Shown: in pieces, positions 32,930 through 43,680 of the stretch
How the letters are laid out: each line of letters opens with the position of its first letter
Numbering within the stretch: the first letter of the stretch is position 1
DNA from: Conchocele bisecta
Taxonomy: Eukaryota; Mollusca; Bivalvia; Lucinida; Thyasiridae
Reading direction: 5' to 3'
Assembly (NCBI GenBank): GCA_029237695.1
Contig: CM055271.1
Span: 83,463,488 to 83,527,487 of the forward strand
Length of the DNA: 64,000 bases
Translations under genes and position numbers: made by a program
Notes under the pieces: generated by a model
Databases searched by the model: none
Seen by the model: the letters and a program-made list of their open reading frames with translations, nothing else
Told to the model about the DNA's origin: nothing

Positions 32930-33060
32930 GCTGTGAATGGAGAAATGGGGCATATGGGATTTGTGAGCAGTGCAGATCTTGATCAGACTGCGGATGTACA
33001 GGCCGATCTGGATCTACACTAGACACAAAACCCATAAGCCCATTTCTCCAGCCACAGGCA
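32930..33060. repeat. Dispersed repeat J, copy
   Basis: GCTGTGAATGGAGAAATGGG and inverse CCATTTCTCCAGCCACAG. Confidence 0.65.
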
Positions 33061-33170
33061 CTAATTATGAGGGACCAGGGTGCCATTAATAAATGTAACC
33101 GACCTTCTTTCCCTACTACCGTCGCCATTTCACTGAGTCTCTCTGCCACACAATTTCATATATTTTTCAG

Positions 33171-33313
33171 CAGTGAAAGACGAGCATGGATTATCCCAGC
33201 CCATACTGCCAGTCTCTGAACCGGACTACACAAGACATTGCATCAAGGACATTCACAACATAAAAACCTTGTCAAATGGACTGAAGACTTATGCAGAGAA
33301 AAAAAAAGGCTAA
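33171..33313 (+). CDS. Terminal exon of an unrecognised gene
   Basis: The acceptor ATATATTTTTCAG is followed by 2 nt completing a codon and 46 codons, then TAA. The peptide includes VKDEHGLSQPILPVSEPDYT and ends KTYAEKKKG. Composition (Lys-rich tail, no low complexity) and the clean acceptor-to-stop frame support a real exon. The acceptor is a tandem CAGCAG (NAGNAG), so a 3-nt alternative is possible. No domain is recognised. The sequence upstream is the 500-N gap and repeat J, so no earlier exon can be linked. It could be a chance frame. Confidence 0.5.
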
Positions 33314-33414
33314 AAAAACACGAACTGAAATATGAAAGTGAAGCCGGCCGCAGACTTGTATCCATAACTTGGATAAATTTACATTAAGAGTTAATTCTAG
33401 TTCGAGTTATTTTT

Positions 33415-33447
33415 ATTATGCCCCCATGTCAGGGGGCATTATGTTTT
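33415..33447. repeat. Small hairpin
   Basis: ATGCCCCCATGTCAGGGGGC forms a stem with a short loop. It opens a stretch containing GTCCGTCCGTGTG, the usual edge of GACG-type repeats. Confidence 0.6.
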
Positions 33448-33534
33448 GCACCTGTCCGTCCGTGTGTCCTTCACCGTTTTGGTTCACCTATTAAAGTTTT
33501 TTCTCAGCCACTGTTAACACCTACAGTCATCAAA

Positions 33535-34050
33535 CTGATTTCACTGAAATAAAGTGGGATCTCAGTGTAATCTGGCGAGAACCAGTAAAATTTTGAGAGA
33601 TCCCAATGAGGTCTCACTGAAATCTGGCGAGATCCCAGTGGGATTTCACTGAAATAAAGTGGGATCTCACTAATCTGGCGAAATCCCAGTAAAATTTTGA
33701 GAAATCCCAATGAGATGTCACTGAAATCTGGCGAGATCCCAGTGGGATTTCACGGAAATAAAGTGGGATCTCACTGTAATCTGGCATTTGAGAAATCCCA
33801 ATGAGATCTCAGTGGGATTTCACTGAATTCTGGCGAGATCACACTGGGATTTCGACCAATTTTTTTCAGTGGGATTTTAACAAGATCTCACCAGGATCAC
33901 AGTGGGATTTTACTGAAATTCCAGTGAGATTTCACTGAGATCCCAATGGGATTTCACTGAAATACCATTGGGATTTTGACCAAATTTTTCAGTGAAATGT
34001 GATTTCACTGAAATCCCATTGGGATTTCAATGGGATTTTGTTCACATTTT
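33535..34050. repeat. Degenerate tandem repeat of GATCCCAGTGGGATTTCACT
   Basis: Units of roughly 105-110 bp, built from shorter GGGATTTCACTGAAAT words, occur three times before decaying into the short word alone. CCCA/TGGG pairs make it self-complementary. Non-coding. Confidence 0.85.
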
Positions 34051-35539
34051 CACTAGGGATATAACATAGTAGATACCAAAAAGTGCTTTGGCGACACCTG
34101 TGTAGTGACAATGTTTTAATATTTCACCGACGAGGAGCAGTTTAACGTCATGCTTGGGACGGTCCTTTCAGGTAAAAAAAGTAATGTTTCCTGTTACCAG
34201 GTTCGAAAGACAACTCAGACTTAAAACACAATTAATGTTACATCATCTCAATCAGCTACCGGTAAACTAAGGATGGCAAATTTTTTAAATGTTTGCTGAA
34301 AATACAGAATTACACATCTTACAAGGAGATAAAAAATGATCCAAACAAAGAAAACTGGTAAATACGATCATAATTTAGTCAAATGCATCTCTAACCTTGC
34401 ACTGTGTTTAGAATAAACCAGTAAGTTGAATATCAGACTTGATTTTGAGCATTTTACAAAAATTAGTTTTATAGGGATTTTGGGAAAATATAGGGAAAAT
34501 ATAGGGATTGCCAAATTTATAGGAATTTATAGATAATGGACAGCCTGTACAATGCATTCCTCCAATATAATTTTCAGACTGTTTAATACACAATGTATAA
34601 TAAAGAGCAGATAGGAAGGAATGCGAAAACGTTTCATGATAGAAAAAGAACGAAGAGCTACTTTAATATCCAAAAACAAATAATAATTGTTTCAAGGCCA
34701 AATCGCCCCAAGCCATTACACACCATTTCGCACCCATATTAATTTGTGGGTAAAATCGACAGGTGCGAAAACACCAGTGTACGAAACGATCAGAATTTCC
34801 TTTATGGGCCTCATTACCGCGGATTTTTCTACCACAAATTATGAAGAGGTCAATCGAGTGCGCCCATTACGTCATTGCAGAGTTGTTCTATAAATACAAT
34901 AAATTCTATAAATAACGATGTTTTCCAAGAAGCGAATGGTGATTGTTTTTTCTGCAGAACTACATAATGCTGTTTACACTGGTTTTCAGGCGATAACATT
35001 ATGATTTTAAGGCGAGAATACAAGTTATAAGACGGTATACATTTGTCAGCATAATTGATTGTCGATGTTAATTTTGGGCGAATCTTACGACTGATGATCT
35101 GACCCAATTTTAAGTAAGAAAGATGGCACAGTTTGCTAAATAGTTTGCATGCGTTGAGAAAGCAAGAACCGACGATTGTTCTGTGAAAATTGTATGCTCG
35201 TAGCTGCTATTTTAAGAAAAATATCATAAAACAGCTGCCATTTTTGTCCGATAATCTAGAGGATCCCTGTACACAGAAATGAAATATAGCCGACACTGTT
35301 CTCAGCGCCGTCAATCTGCCGTCTTTTTTCCAGAGCATCACTGTGACACCGACTTTAAATATTACGTTTATTTTCGCCTTCCTGCCACAACCCTCCTTGT
35401 TCTCAAGTGATATCCGTCCGTCTGCAAACCTCTTGTACCATTTTAAAAAATAGCGCTCACTACTGGTACAGGGGTTTACTGCATCAGTTTATAGGTTTCC
35501 GTTGGCGTCTTCACAATATCTATGCAAAACTGATTACCA
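34051..35539. other. No gene seen
   Basis: AT-rich with no recognisable repeat boundary, tRNA-like sequence or convincing exon. Confidence 0.45.
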
Positions 35540-35843
35540 GTAGCATATTTCATCAACATTGCAAAGTATACATTACTAGCAAAGTATACTTTGAGGAGTA
35601 ATCATTTATTTTACCTGAAATGCATTATTTCATATATAACTAACAAATGCATATATTTCATGATTAAAAGTATGCAGAATTATTATACTGAATTGATTAC
35701 ATTATCACAGCCATAATGGCTGTGATAATGTAATAAATTCAGTATAATAAAAATTAATAAATTTATCATAAAATTGAAAATCTCTCCCTCAAAGTATACT
35801 TTGCTACTAAAGTATACTTTGCAATGTTGATGAAATAGGCTAC
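35540..35843. mobile_element. MITE D, copy 7
   Basis: Complete, with dyad GCCATAATGGC. Located about 20 bp before MITE E copy 3. Confidence 0.92.
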
Positions 35844-35861
35844 AGGGCTCCAGATAATACA

Positions 35862-37319
35862 GGGCTCCAGATAAGGAATTAGTAATCGAGTATTGTCACT
35901 CCATCATTTCTGAAGCAATTGGGTACAGTAAAGTTCCGCTATTAAGACCACTTGTGGGACTGAAGAGAAGTGGTCTTATTAGCGAGTCGGTCTTATTAGC
36001 GGGCCTCAGTAAAAGATCATATCCTAATACGACCATGGGTCCTTAATATGGTCATGGAATAAAATATGGACACAATACCAGTGTATCATTTAATATATGT
36101 ATTATATATGTACGTTTACGTTTTTCCATGATTGATGTTTATCGGACATGCAATATTCTAGAATGAACAATTGTTTACACCAAATGATAATTTACTCAAA
36201 TGTAAACAACAAATATAATTGGCTCATATGACAATTGAAAACAATATTTGCAACCACTGTAGACCAATATCAGCCTGGACATAATTATGTGCCATATAAT
36301 CGGGGGCTCGCTGATCAGTTATGTGGTTGTTATATGTTTCTCACAAAAAGATGTAGATCCTCAATGGTATGCAGTATGCAGATCGGTTTGCATTAGCAGA
36401 TCCCCTGAAGACCGCTCACAAATGTCAGTAACCCTGTTTTCCCCATGACCGTCGCAAATTATTTGACAATTTTCTTATTGTCCGAGTACTTACCCACACG
36501 AATAACCCGATAATTGGCGAAGAATAATGGACACCCGGTCGACTTTAATCGCACGCTAATCAATTGGACTAATTTCAATCACTAACATCAAACACTTCTT
36601 AATCTTAATTAGCCAGTGCAATATCGGCACACACTTCTTTAAAATAACAATTAAATGCACTAATCTGTCGAAATTGTCATGTTTGGCGTTTGTTTATTGG
36701 GTGTCATAAATCGGTCTGTGTATTGTCGTAAAACTTTCACGCTAATTTTATCCATGGTGTAGTCGAATTGGCGAGCGAACAAACAAATTTTGACAGGACC
36801 GCCGAAGGTGGTCGTTATGACGGGCCTAAAAACACATTTGGACACATCAGGACTGCCAAAGGTGGTTGTATTACGGAATAGCGGGGTGGTCGTAGAATCG
36901 GAACCTGCGACCATGTAATTATATAGTAAAAAGAACGGTTCTTTGAAAAAGTGGTTGTAATAGCGGGGCGGTCTCATTAGTGGGGTGGTCGTAACATGCA
37001 ACTTTACTGTATTTCAAAATGTTAATTGGGTAAAATAAAATCACTACTGTTTACACATCAACAGACAGCCATTATTGAATAGTTTGCTTCTAAATGAAAA
37101 CATGTCTTGGCATTTCATTACAATTCTAATGAAATACCAAGACGTGTTATCATGGAAAAATATACTATATATTTGTGTTTTTTTATTGTTTTCTGCAGCA
37201 TGCATGATAAAGATACCACATTTTTCATTGCTTTTTGATACTCACTACTTCTGATTTCAATTGGGTTTTTGGCAATTTTAATTGGGTATTTAAGCAAATA
37301 CGCAGCTTATCTGGAGCTC
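35862..37319. mobile_element. MITE E, copy 3, split by a 1084-bp element
   Basis: Left part 35862-35925, right part 37010-37319. Joining them reproduces the order of E copy 2 (GAAGCAATTGGGTA then TTTCAAAATG). The central hairpin at 37110 has lost the GTCTCC...GGAGAC part present in other copies. Confidence 0.88.
35926..37009. mobile_element. Non-autonomous Tc1/mariner-pogo-like element
   Basis: Starts CAGTAAAGTTCCGCTATTAA and ends with the inverse GCAACTTTACTG, flanked by TA (35924-35925, 37010-37011). The intact MITE E copy at 7656-7979 provides the empty site with a single TA. Subterminal GTGGTC(T/G)TAATAGCGG-like words repeat at both ends (35950-36005 and 36800-36985), a layout typical of transposase-binding sites. 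No transposase; the interior is AT-rich. The superfamily is inferred from TIR start CAGT and the TA target. Confidence 0.85.
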
Positions 37320-37436
37320 TGGATGACATTCCAAGTTTATGTCCATTCCGTTGCCCGCATCTTTAATAGAAATAGATTCCCACGTCCATTAATAAACCAT
37401 TGTTTATTTCCAATTCTAAAGTTTGATTTATGTCAC

Positions 37437-37829
37437 AATAATTCCAGCACAAAAATATTTACACAATTTCCTAACATTTGATTGGCCCGTAGCAAGTCTC
37501 TGTCCAAAATTTATATCCCAGTAAACTCCCACGCCGAACTACTTTCCGTAACCGTGAGGCGCAGTTCAAATAATTCTTAAGAAAACGGAAAATAAACACA
37601 TTTTCTTGATGAATTTATTTCAAATGCTGGAATATAAGGAATGAATGGCCTTTTTGTGGAATTTATCGGGGATATAAACTTGGAAAAGTCGCGGGAATAC
37701 TGGACGCGGCCTTAAAAAATTACAATTTTCGAAAATTGTAATTTTTTATCGCTTCGTCCAGTATTCCCGCAACTTTTCCAAGTTTATACCCCGATAAATT
37801 CCACAAAAAGGCCATTCATTCCTATAATA
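37437..37829 (+). mobile_element. Composite element I, copy 3, with exchanged core
   Basis: TTCCAGCA module (37437-37636) then the hairpin module. At the hairpin dyad the usual GGCCTTCCGGCC core is replaced by a 40-bp palindrome (37713-37752) that also occurs at 284-346. Confidence 0.85.
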
Positions 37830-38140
37830 ACGTTACAATGTACAAGTACCTTGGCGACGCTTCTTGTTTATTTGATTACATGCGATACAATAAACAAGCG
37901 ATCAAAATATTTTTCTGTGCCGGGTATGCGCTACTATGGTATTTCAATACGTTCATTATTTTAAACTTCGTAAGACGACTGTACCAACACTCTGATTATT
38001 GCAAATGGGTAGAAGTTTTCATGGTCGTAATGTAAATAAATAACCACTATGAAAGAAAGAGTACGTTATTTTTGAAAAACCCTCATACATCAGAATCCTG
38101 ATAGAGCGACAGATGAATAATAAGGAGTAGGCCTATGAAC
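37830..38140. other. Nothing recognised
   Basis: A 65-codon open frame (37838-38035) has no splice sites or domain and is treated as chance. Confidence 0.4.
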
Positions 38141-38143
38141 GCC

Positions 38144-38536
38144 AGCGCAATTGAAAGTGAAAGTGTTGAACGTCCCACCAACAGCTAAGGTCCTATAGAG
38201 ACATTAACCCTTTCCCTGATAGAGACGACTTTTGACGCCTCTGCAGAAGATGTCTTTAGAAAACATTGTGGGAAAAGGAGATTGCTTGTAACAAGCAATT
38301 TCTCCTTTTCCCACAATGTTTTCTACTCTATCAGATAATTTAACCATCATTTGACCCAGCATTTGATTCTTTTATTCAGATGTTTTGGATTTGGATGAGT
38401 CGAAATATCGCAAAACAGGGAAAGGGTTAAAGTCTCATCCGACAGACCAGTGGGATGGAAATAATTGGAAAGCAATTTTTGATGCCATATGCGAGATTTG
38501 AACCCACAACCTCCGGATTGTAATTGAAGGACACAT
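38144..38536 (-). mobile_element. tRNA-derived SINE M, interrupted
   Basis: Minus-strand tRNA-like head near 38490-38530 (box B GGTTCAAATCTCGC) and body CCACTGGTCTGTCGGATGAG ... GTGGGACGTTCAAC. It is split by a TTAA-flanked element at 38218-38426. Other copies: 40440-40620, 51915-51977, 61589-61760. Confidence 0.7.
38218..38426. mobile_element. piggyBac-like MITE at TTAA
   Basis: 209 bp with CCCTTTCCCTG / CAGGGAAAGGG ends, flanked by TTAA on both sides (38214-38217, 38427-38430). A central hairpin GGAGATTGCTTGTAACAAGC lies at the dyad. The SINE copy at 40440-40530 shows a single TTAA at this point. TTAA duplication is diagnostic of the piggyBac superfamily; no transposase here. Confidence 0.82.
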
Positions 38537-38547
38537 ATCCATGCATT

Positions 38548-38610
38548 GGAACCTCGCTAAACCAGACACCCTGGGAACCTCCCAGGGTGTCTGGTTTAGA
38601 GAGGTTCCAC
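38548..38610. repeat. End-to-end palindrome of GGAACCTCGCTAAACC TIRs
   Basis: A near-perfect 63-bp hairpin of two TIRs facing each other at CCCTGGGAACCTCCCAGGG. Same arrangement as 6248-6320. Confidence 0.8.
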
Positions 38611-38621
38611 TATACACTTAC

Positions 38622-38826
38622 TGTGGTACACCTAGATCGAGACTCCTGATTGAGCGACCCAGCACGTCATGGAAGATAACTCTGTGGTCCAAGGGACAGT
38701 AGCAAACGATATCTGCGTCTATCTGCAGCAGTAACCTCCCCCTGAGCTGGCTGAGCCCGGTGTATTCGATGGGAACTTCAAAGATTCCCTCCTCTCCTGA
38801 TGCTATCAGTCTCGGCACGTCTTTAT
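38622..38826 (-). CDS. LRP-like gene, exon at the start of a YWTD propeller
   Basis: Acceptor CAATTTATTACAG and donor GTAAGT bound 205 nt encoding KDVPRLIASGEEGIFEVPIE ... LLLQIDADIVCYCPLDHRVI and FHDVLGRSIRSLDLG. The pattern 'aDvpRl...DaDiv...dhRv.wtDvl.rsIrs.nl.G' is the first repeat of an LDL-receptor YWTD beta-propeller (class B repeats), an extracellular ligand-binding module of the LDL receptor/LRP family. The canonical YWTD is written VIFHD here. Phase 2 at both joins. Same strand as the exons at 52 and 55 kb, so probably the next propeller of the same gene; the connection is inferred. An alternative donor (CTAG|GTGTAC) lies 12 nt earlier. Confidence 0.65.
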
Positions 38827-38844
38827 CTGTAATAAATTGGCAAA

Positions 38845-39080
38845 AAGTGGAATGGAATCGAATGGTGCTTAATGGCCCATCAACACAAAAGAGTATCATT
38901 TAGGGCCAATCAATGTAGATGAATACAAATAATAGTCAGCTAGTATATTATATGTGGTAGGCAATCAGATGATTAGGGTAACAATAAAATATGAGGAGTA
39001 ATAGAAATGGTGTATACAATGATACAATTATAGAAATGTATACAATGATAAAATTATAGAAATGAGTAACATGTATACAA
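38845..39080 (-). repeat. LINE 3' tail, inverted copy
   Basis: Reverse complement of the tail at 17881-18330 (GGAATGGTGCTTAATGGCCC start), with a short duplicated AGAAATGTATACAATGATA segment. It lies in an intron of the LRP-like gene. Confidence 0.75.
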
Positions 39081-39885
39081 TGATGTTGTTTAATAGTCTG
39101 TCTTTTCTCTGAATAAAAACCTGGTTTGGCAGCACTTTAGAATAATTTCCATTGGAAATGATTCTAAAGTGTCGTCAAACCATGGTTTTGATGAGAAAAA
39201 ATGGAAAATAAAAATAAACAGCAGATGTTAACCACTAATAATATGTGGACACTGGGGGATCACTGAAAATATGATATGCTTCACGCACCAAATTCCCGAT
39301 TCATCCGGTAACCTGCCCTGTATTGACCGACGTACCGACTGATAACATATTTTTGTATCAGGCATTGACATGATACAATCATCCGGGTTACAACAAAGTT
39401 AAAACTGACGTCATGTGACGTAACTGACTGACATCAGTGTAATGACACAGCGTAAAGTCCACGTTCATAGATAACGACGTCATCTGTGGTCATTTTCGAG
39501 CGTAAAAAGTTACCTGATAAATAGAATATGAGGCTACTGTCATTTGATATCAAGTTTATCAGTCTCGGCTCGGAAACGGTAGAAATTCCTCGGCAAACAT
39601 CAGAATTTCTACTCGTTCCCTAGCCTTGCCTGATAAACTGGATATGAAGACACTCACCTGGTATTCTCTATTTCCTAATCAGGATGTTTGTTTGTTTGTT
39701 TGTTGGGGTTTAACAGTCTATCAACAGCTAAAACATTTAAGGCCGGTTCAATGGTGATTCTGAAGTGCTGTCAAACCATGTTGTAAAATATTCTAAAGTG
39801 CTGTCAAACCATGTTTTGGATGATAAAAATAGAAAATAAAAAGCAGACAACAACAAAATAAGATAGCGGTCTAAGGGTTAAATAT
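39081..39885. mobile_element. Two K-type MITEs flanking an element C copy
   Basis: K remnants (39090-39240; 39726-39882, ending CTAAGGGTTAA) share the hairpin AGAATAATTTCCATTGGAAA and CAGCAGA words with other K copies. Between them lies the most complete element C (39523-39671), with TTTGATATCAAGTTTATCAG and inverse arms. Confidence 0.7.
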
Positions 39886-40439
39886 TCGGACACACTTTAT
39901 GCTGGGAAACACCTATAAATAGAAGGTTTCACACAATGAGAGTGTCCCAATACAGCAGCGTAGCCAGAGCCTCTAAAACACCGAGGCAATAGCATTTGTC
40001 CGTGTTGACATAGCGGACCGAGGGAGTTCGGTATGGGGGCCCGGGTCATCCACCCACGATATTTTATTGAAATCACATTTCCTGACATATTTTAGATAAC
40101 TATGTTCAACAACATATTTTACTCTTCTTATAGGAATATTTTTGAAATCATAGACAATGGCAGAATAATTTATGATATTTGCTAAAAGTTGATATACGAT
40201 TGTGTCGATGCTTGCTACGTCGACACAGGTCTGGTTGAGGCCCGAGACAATAAGTTGGCCAACAAACAAAACACCTAGCACAACGTGGGAATCCTGCTAG
40301 ACTGGAGTTACTTACTTTTACAAGTTGTCGGCGATACCAGCTCCATATCGACGGGGCAAGCACAGCTGTAGCCACGGAGACCAGGGGCACATAGGTGGCT
40401 ACATGGCGACGATGCACACGGGTTACCTAGGCAACAAGA

Positions 40440-40620
40440 AGGTAAACGTCTCAGCAACAGCTAAGGTCATATATAGACGGGCCCTCAGCTTAAAGTCTTA
40501 TCCGACAGATCAGTGGGATGGAAATACAGTATTACTACGTTAGTATTTTTCAAACCTAAGGCGAGGATTGAACTCGGTACTTACAGTATTGAAGGGTTGT
40601 CACAAGACAACGAAGCACGC
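40440..40620 (-). mobile_element. tRNA-derived SINE M, copy
   Basis: CAACAGCTAAGGTC, CAGCTTAAAGTCTTATCCGA and CAGTGGGATGG body; degenerate tRNA-like head near 40560-40620. It shows the single-TTAA empty site. Confidence 0.6.
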
Positions 40621-40672
40621 CTGGTGGTGCATTAGTTTAAAGAACATCAAGAAGCTGTGTGAAAGGAAACAG

Positions 40673-43585
40673 AAACTAGAAATGGACGCTTGTCGACAAG
40701 CGCATGTGTATCCCCCTCCCCAGATACACAAGTAGTTTGAAAAAAGGGTGTTCGAGTTATGCTCCGGAGACAAAATCAGTGACGGAAAAACAAAGGGAGA
40801 TAACTAAAGAATTAGTGATGCAAGAGTTGTCATTCTTGCGGGACACACCTTTAGGGTCGTGGTCTATGCATGTGTGAAGTTTCATGAAAATATTCCAAAG
40901 GGTGTTCGAGTTATGCTCCAGACACGAAATCAGTGCACGAAACAACAAAGGGAGATAACTAAGAAATTAACGACGCAAGAGTTGTCATTCTTACGTGCGA
41001 CACACCTTTGGGTCGTCTTCTCACCTTTGGGTCGTCTTCTATGCATGTGTGAAGTTTAATAAACTAGAAAATGTGTTCATAGAACACGGATGTCCCACAT
41101 ATCGCTTTGATAATAAATGAGGCCAAATTGCAAGTCAAAATTTTCTTTTACCTGAGCGTTAAAGTTTTTGAAGCACCAAGTATGTGACCTTCACCCTGGG
41201 CTTGGCGGGGGCAGGACAAACGTGGATTTGGCACAGGGCGGTAGAGGACCATTAGAGCAATGCATATATGAAATATGAAGCTGATCCGTGAAAGAAAACA
41301 GAAATTATAAGATATTTACCTGAGCATTAAAGTTTTTGAAGCACCAAGTATGTGACCTTGACCCTGGGATTGGCGGGGGCAGGACGAACGTGGATTTGGC
41401 ACAGGGCGGTAGAGGACCATTAGAGCAATGCGTATATGAAATATGAAGATGATCCATGAAAGAAAACAGAAATTATAAGATATTTACCCGAGCGTTAAAG
41501 TTTTTGAAGCACTAAGTATGTGACCTTGACCCTGGGCTTGGCGGGGGCAGGACGAACGTGGATTTGGCACAGGGCGGTAGACGACCATTAGAGCAACGCG
41601 TATATGAAATATGAAGTTGATCCGTGAATGGAAATAAAAATTATAAGATATTTACCTGAGCGTTAAAGTTTTTGAAGCACCAAGTATGTGACCTTGACCC
41701 TGGGATTGGTGGGGCAGGACGAACGTGGATTTGGCACAGGGCGGTAGAGGACCATTAGAGCAATGCGTATATGAAATATGAAGATGATCCATGATCCATG
41801 AAAGAAAACAGAAAGTATAAGATATTTACCCAAGCGTTAATGTTTTTCAAGCACTAAGTATGTGACCTTGACCCTGGGCTTGACGGGGCAGAACGAACGT
41901 GGATTTGGCACAGGGCGGTAGAGGACCATTAGAGCAATGCGTATATGCGTGTTCGAGTTATGCTTTGGATACAAAATCAGAGCACGAAACAACAAAGGGA
42001 GATAAGTAAACAAGAATTCCGCGGAATCAGATGCCTCGCCTTGTCCCGCCTTGACCTCGAGCCTGGGCCCGAAAGCAATTTTCACTGGCCCGAACATATT
42101 ATACAATTATTGACTAGTGAACCATAGAATATCAGATTATATTCTATGGCTCACTAGTCAATAATTGTTTTATTATATGATAATAGTCTGTATATAGCAC
42201 TTACGACCTTATGCTACTAGACAAAAATTGAAAAAGAATTTGAAAAAAAAAAATGAAAAAAAAAAATGGAAAAAAAGTTTAAAAATTAAAAATAATAATG
42301 CTTGCTACTGGAGCCCAGAATTTTTTTTAATAGTCCTATATTTATCTACATATATCTGCACAGGTCCACATAATGCCACAATATTTTCAACACAGTTTAC
42401 GGAAATGTAATATAATCATTTACCTGTATAAATTACCTGTAAGTGGTCAGTGGTCAGTGGTCAGTTGCACATGCTAGCACATGTACAGGTGAATAATAGT
42501 CTGTATATAGCACTTACGACCTTCTGCTACTGGACAAAAATTGAAAAATAATTTGAAAAAAAAAATGAAAAAAAAAAAAAAAAAAAAAAAATGGAAAATA
42601 AAAGTTTAAAAATAATAATGCTTGCTACTGGAGCCCAGATTTTTTTTCCAGTCAAATTGAAAAATAATTTGAAAAAAAAAATGAAAAAAAATAATGAAAA
42701 TGAAAAAAAAAAAAAAAAAAAATGAAAAAATAAAAAAAAAAGTTTAAAAATATTAATGCTTGCTATTGGAGACCAGATTTTTTTTTAATAGTCCTATATT
42801 TATCTACATATATCTGCAGAGGTCCACATAATGCCACAATATTTTCAACACAGTACCCAATGTAGTGATTTACCTGTATAAATTACCTGGTCAGCAGTGG
42901 TCAAGCAGTGGTCAAGCAGTGGTCAAGCAGTGGACATCTGCACATGCTAGCCCATGCTTAGCACATGGTTCTCCCAGTTTCTATTGTTCTCTCTACAGGT
43001 AAGGTGTACAGAGCACACGAGAAAAGGTATACAGAGCAGACGAGAAAACAGGTCTTCATGCATTATTGTCCAGTTTGTAGAGTGCGCAAAACAAAAAAGG
43101 GAGATAACTGAAAAATTACTAGCGCGAGTGTCATATTAAGCTACCGGCAATGAGTGTTCATTCTTGCGCGACACACCTTCCGGTCGTGGTCTATGGATGT
43201 TGTGATTGTAGCGATGTGTAATTAAGTCATAAAAATATTCCAAAGGGTGGTCGAGTTATGGTCAATCAGTGCGCGAAACAAAAAAGGGAGATAACTCAAA
43301 AATTAGCTATGCAAGAGTTGTCATTCTTGTGCGCGACACACCTTCGGGTCGTGGTCTATGCATGTGTGAAGTTTCATGAAAATATTCGAAAGGGTGGTGG
43401 AGTTATGCTCCGGACACGAAATCAGTGCGAGAAACAAAAAAGGGAGATAACTAAAAAATTAGCTATGCAAGAGTTGTCATTCTTGTGCGCGACACACCTT
43501 CGGGTCGTGGTCTATGCATGTGTGAAGTTTCATGAAAATATTCCAAAGGGTGTTCGAGTTATGCTCCGGACAAGAAGTGTGTACG

Positions 43586-43631
<46 letters not shown>

Positions 43632-43680
43632 CGCGCTGTCAAATCCATAGTATCCCCCGACGGTAGTCCGGGGGATACAA
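40673..43680. repeat. Large duplicated block, copy 1
   Basis: Collinear with 46401-49491. Order: GGACGCTTGTCGACAAGCGC palindrome, TGTATCCCCC end, units of GAGTTGTCATTCTTGCG type, five ~170-bp GTGACCTTGACCCTGGGC units (41140-41940), a hairpin (42100-42175), A-rich tracts, more GAGTTGTCATTC units, a GGACGC hexamer run and the closing CCGGGGGATACA. TGTATCCCCC and GGGGGATACA form possible outer TIRs. No coding function; long frames here arise from the tandem units. Confidence 0.85.
43588..43629. repeat. GGACGC hexamer repeat, 7 units
   Basis: Seven perfect GGACGC units. The equivalent place has about three imperfect units in copy 2 (49424-49445) and one in the third partial copy (44773). Confidence 0.95.

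Noticed and set aside
36660..37001. 113-codon minus frame rich in Thr and Arg
   Set aside because: Lies wholly within the subterminal repeats of the TA-flanked MITE; composition reflects the GTGGTC repeats.
40316..40426. Possible 37-codon minus exon (VTRVHRRHVATYVPLV...)
   Set aside because: Has acceptor- and donor-like ends and is in phase 0, but phase 0 does not fit the 38.8-kb exon, no domain is seen, and it abuts SINE M sequence. Too weak to call.
43258..43650. 130-codon frame (and 49094-49534, 146 codons)
   Set aside because: Made of two tandem ~158-bp non-coding units (repeated FLCATHLRVVVYACVKFHEN); no conserved domain and no splice context.
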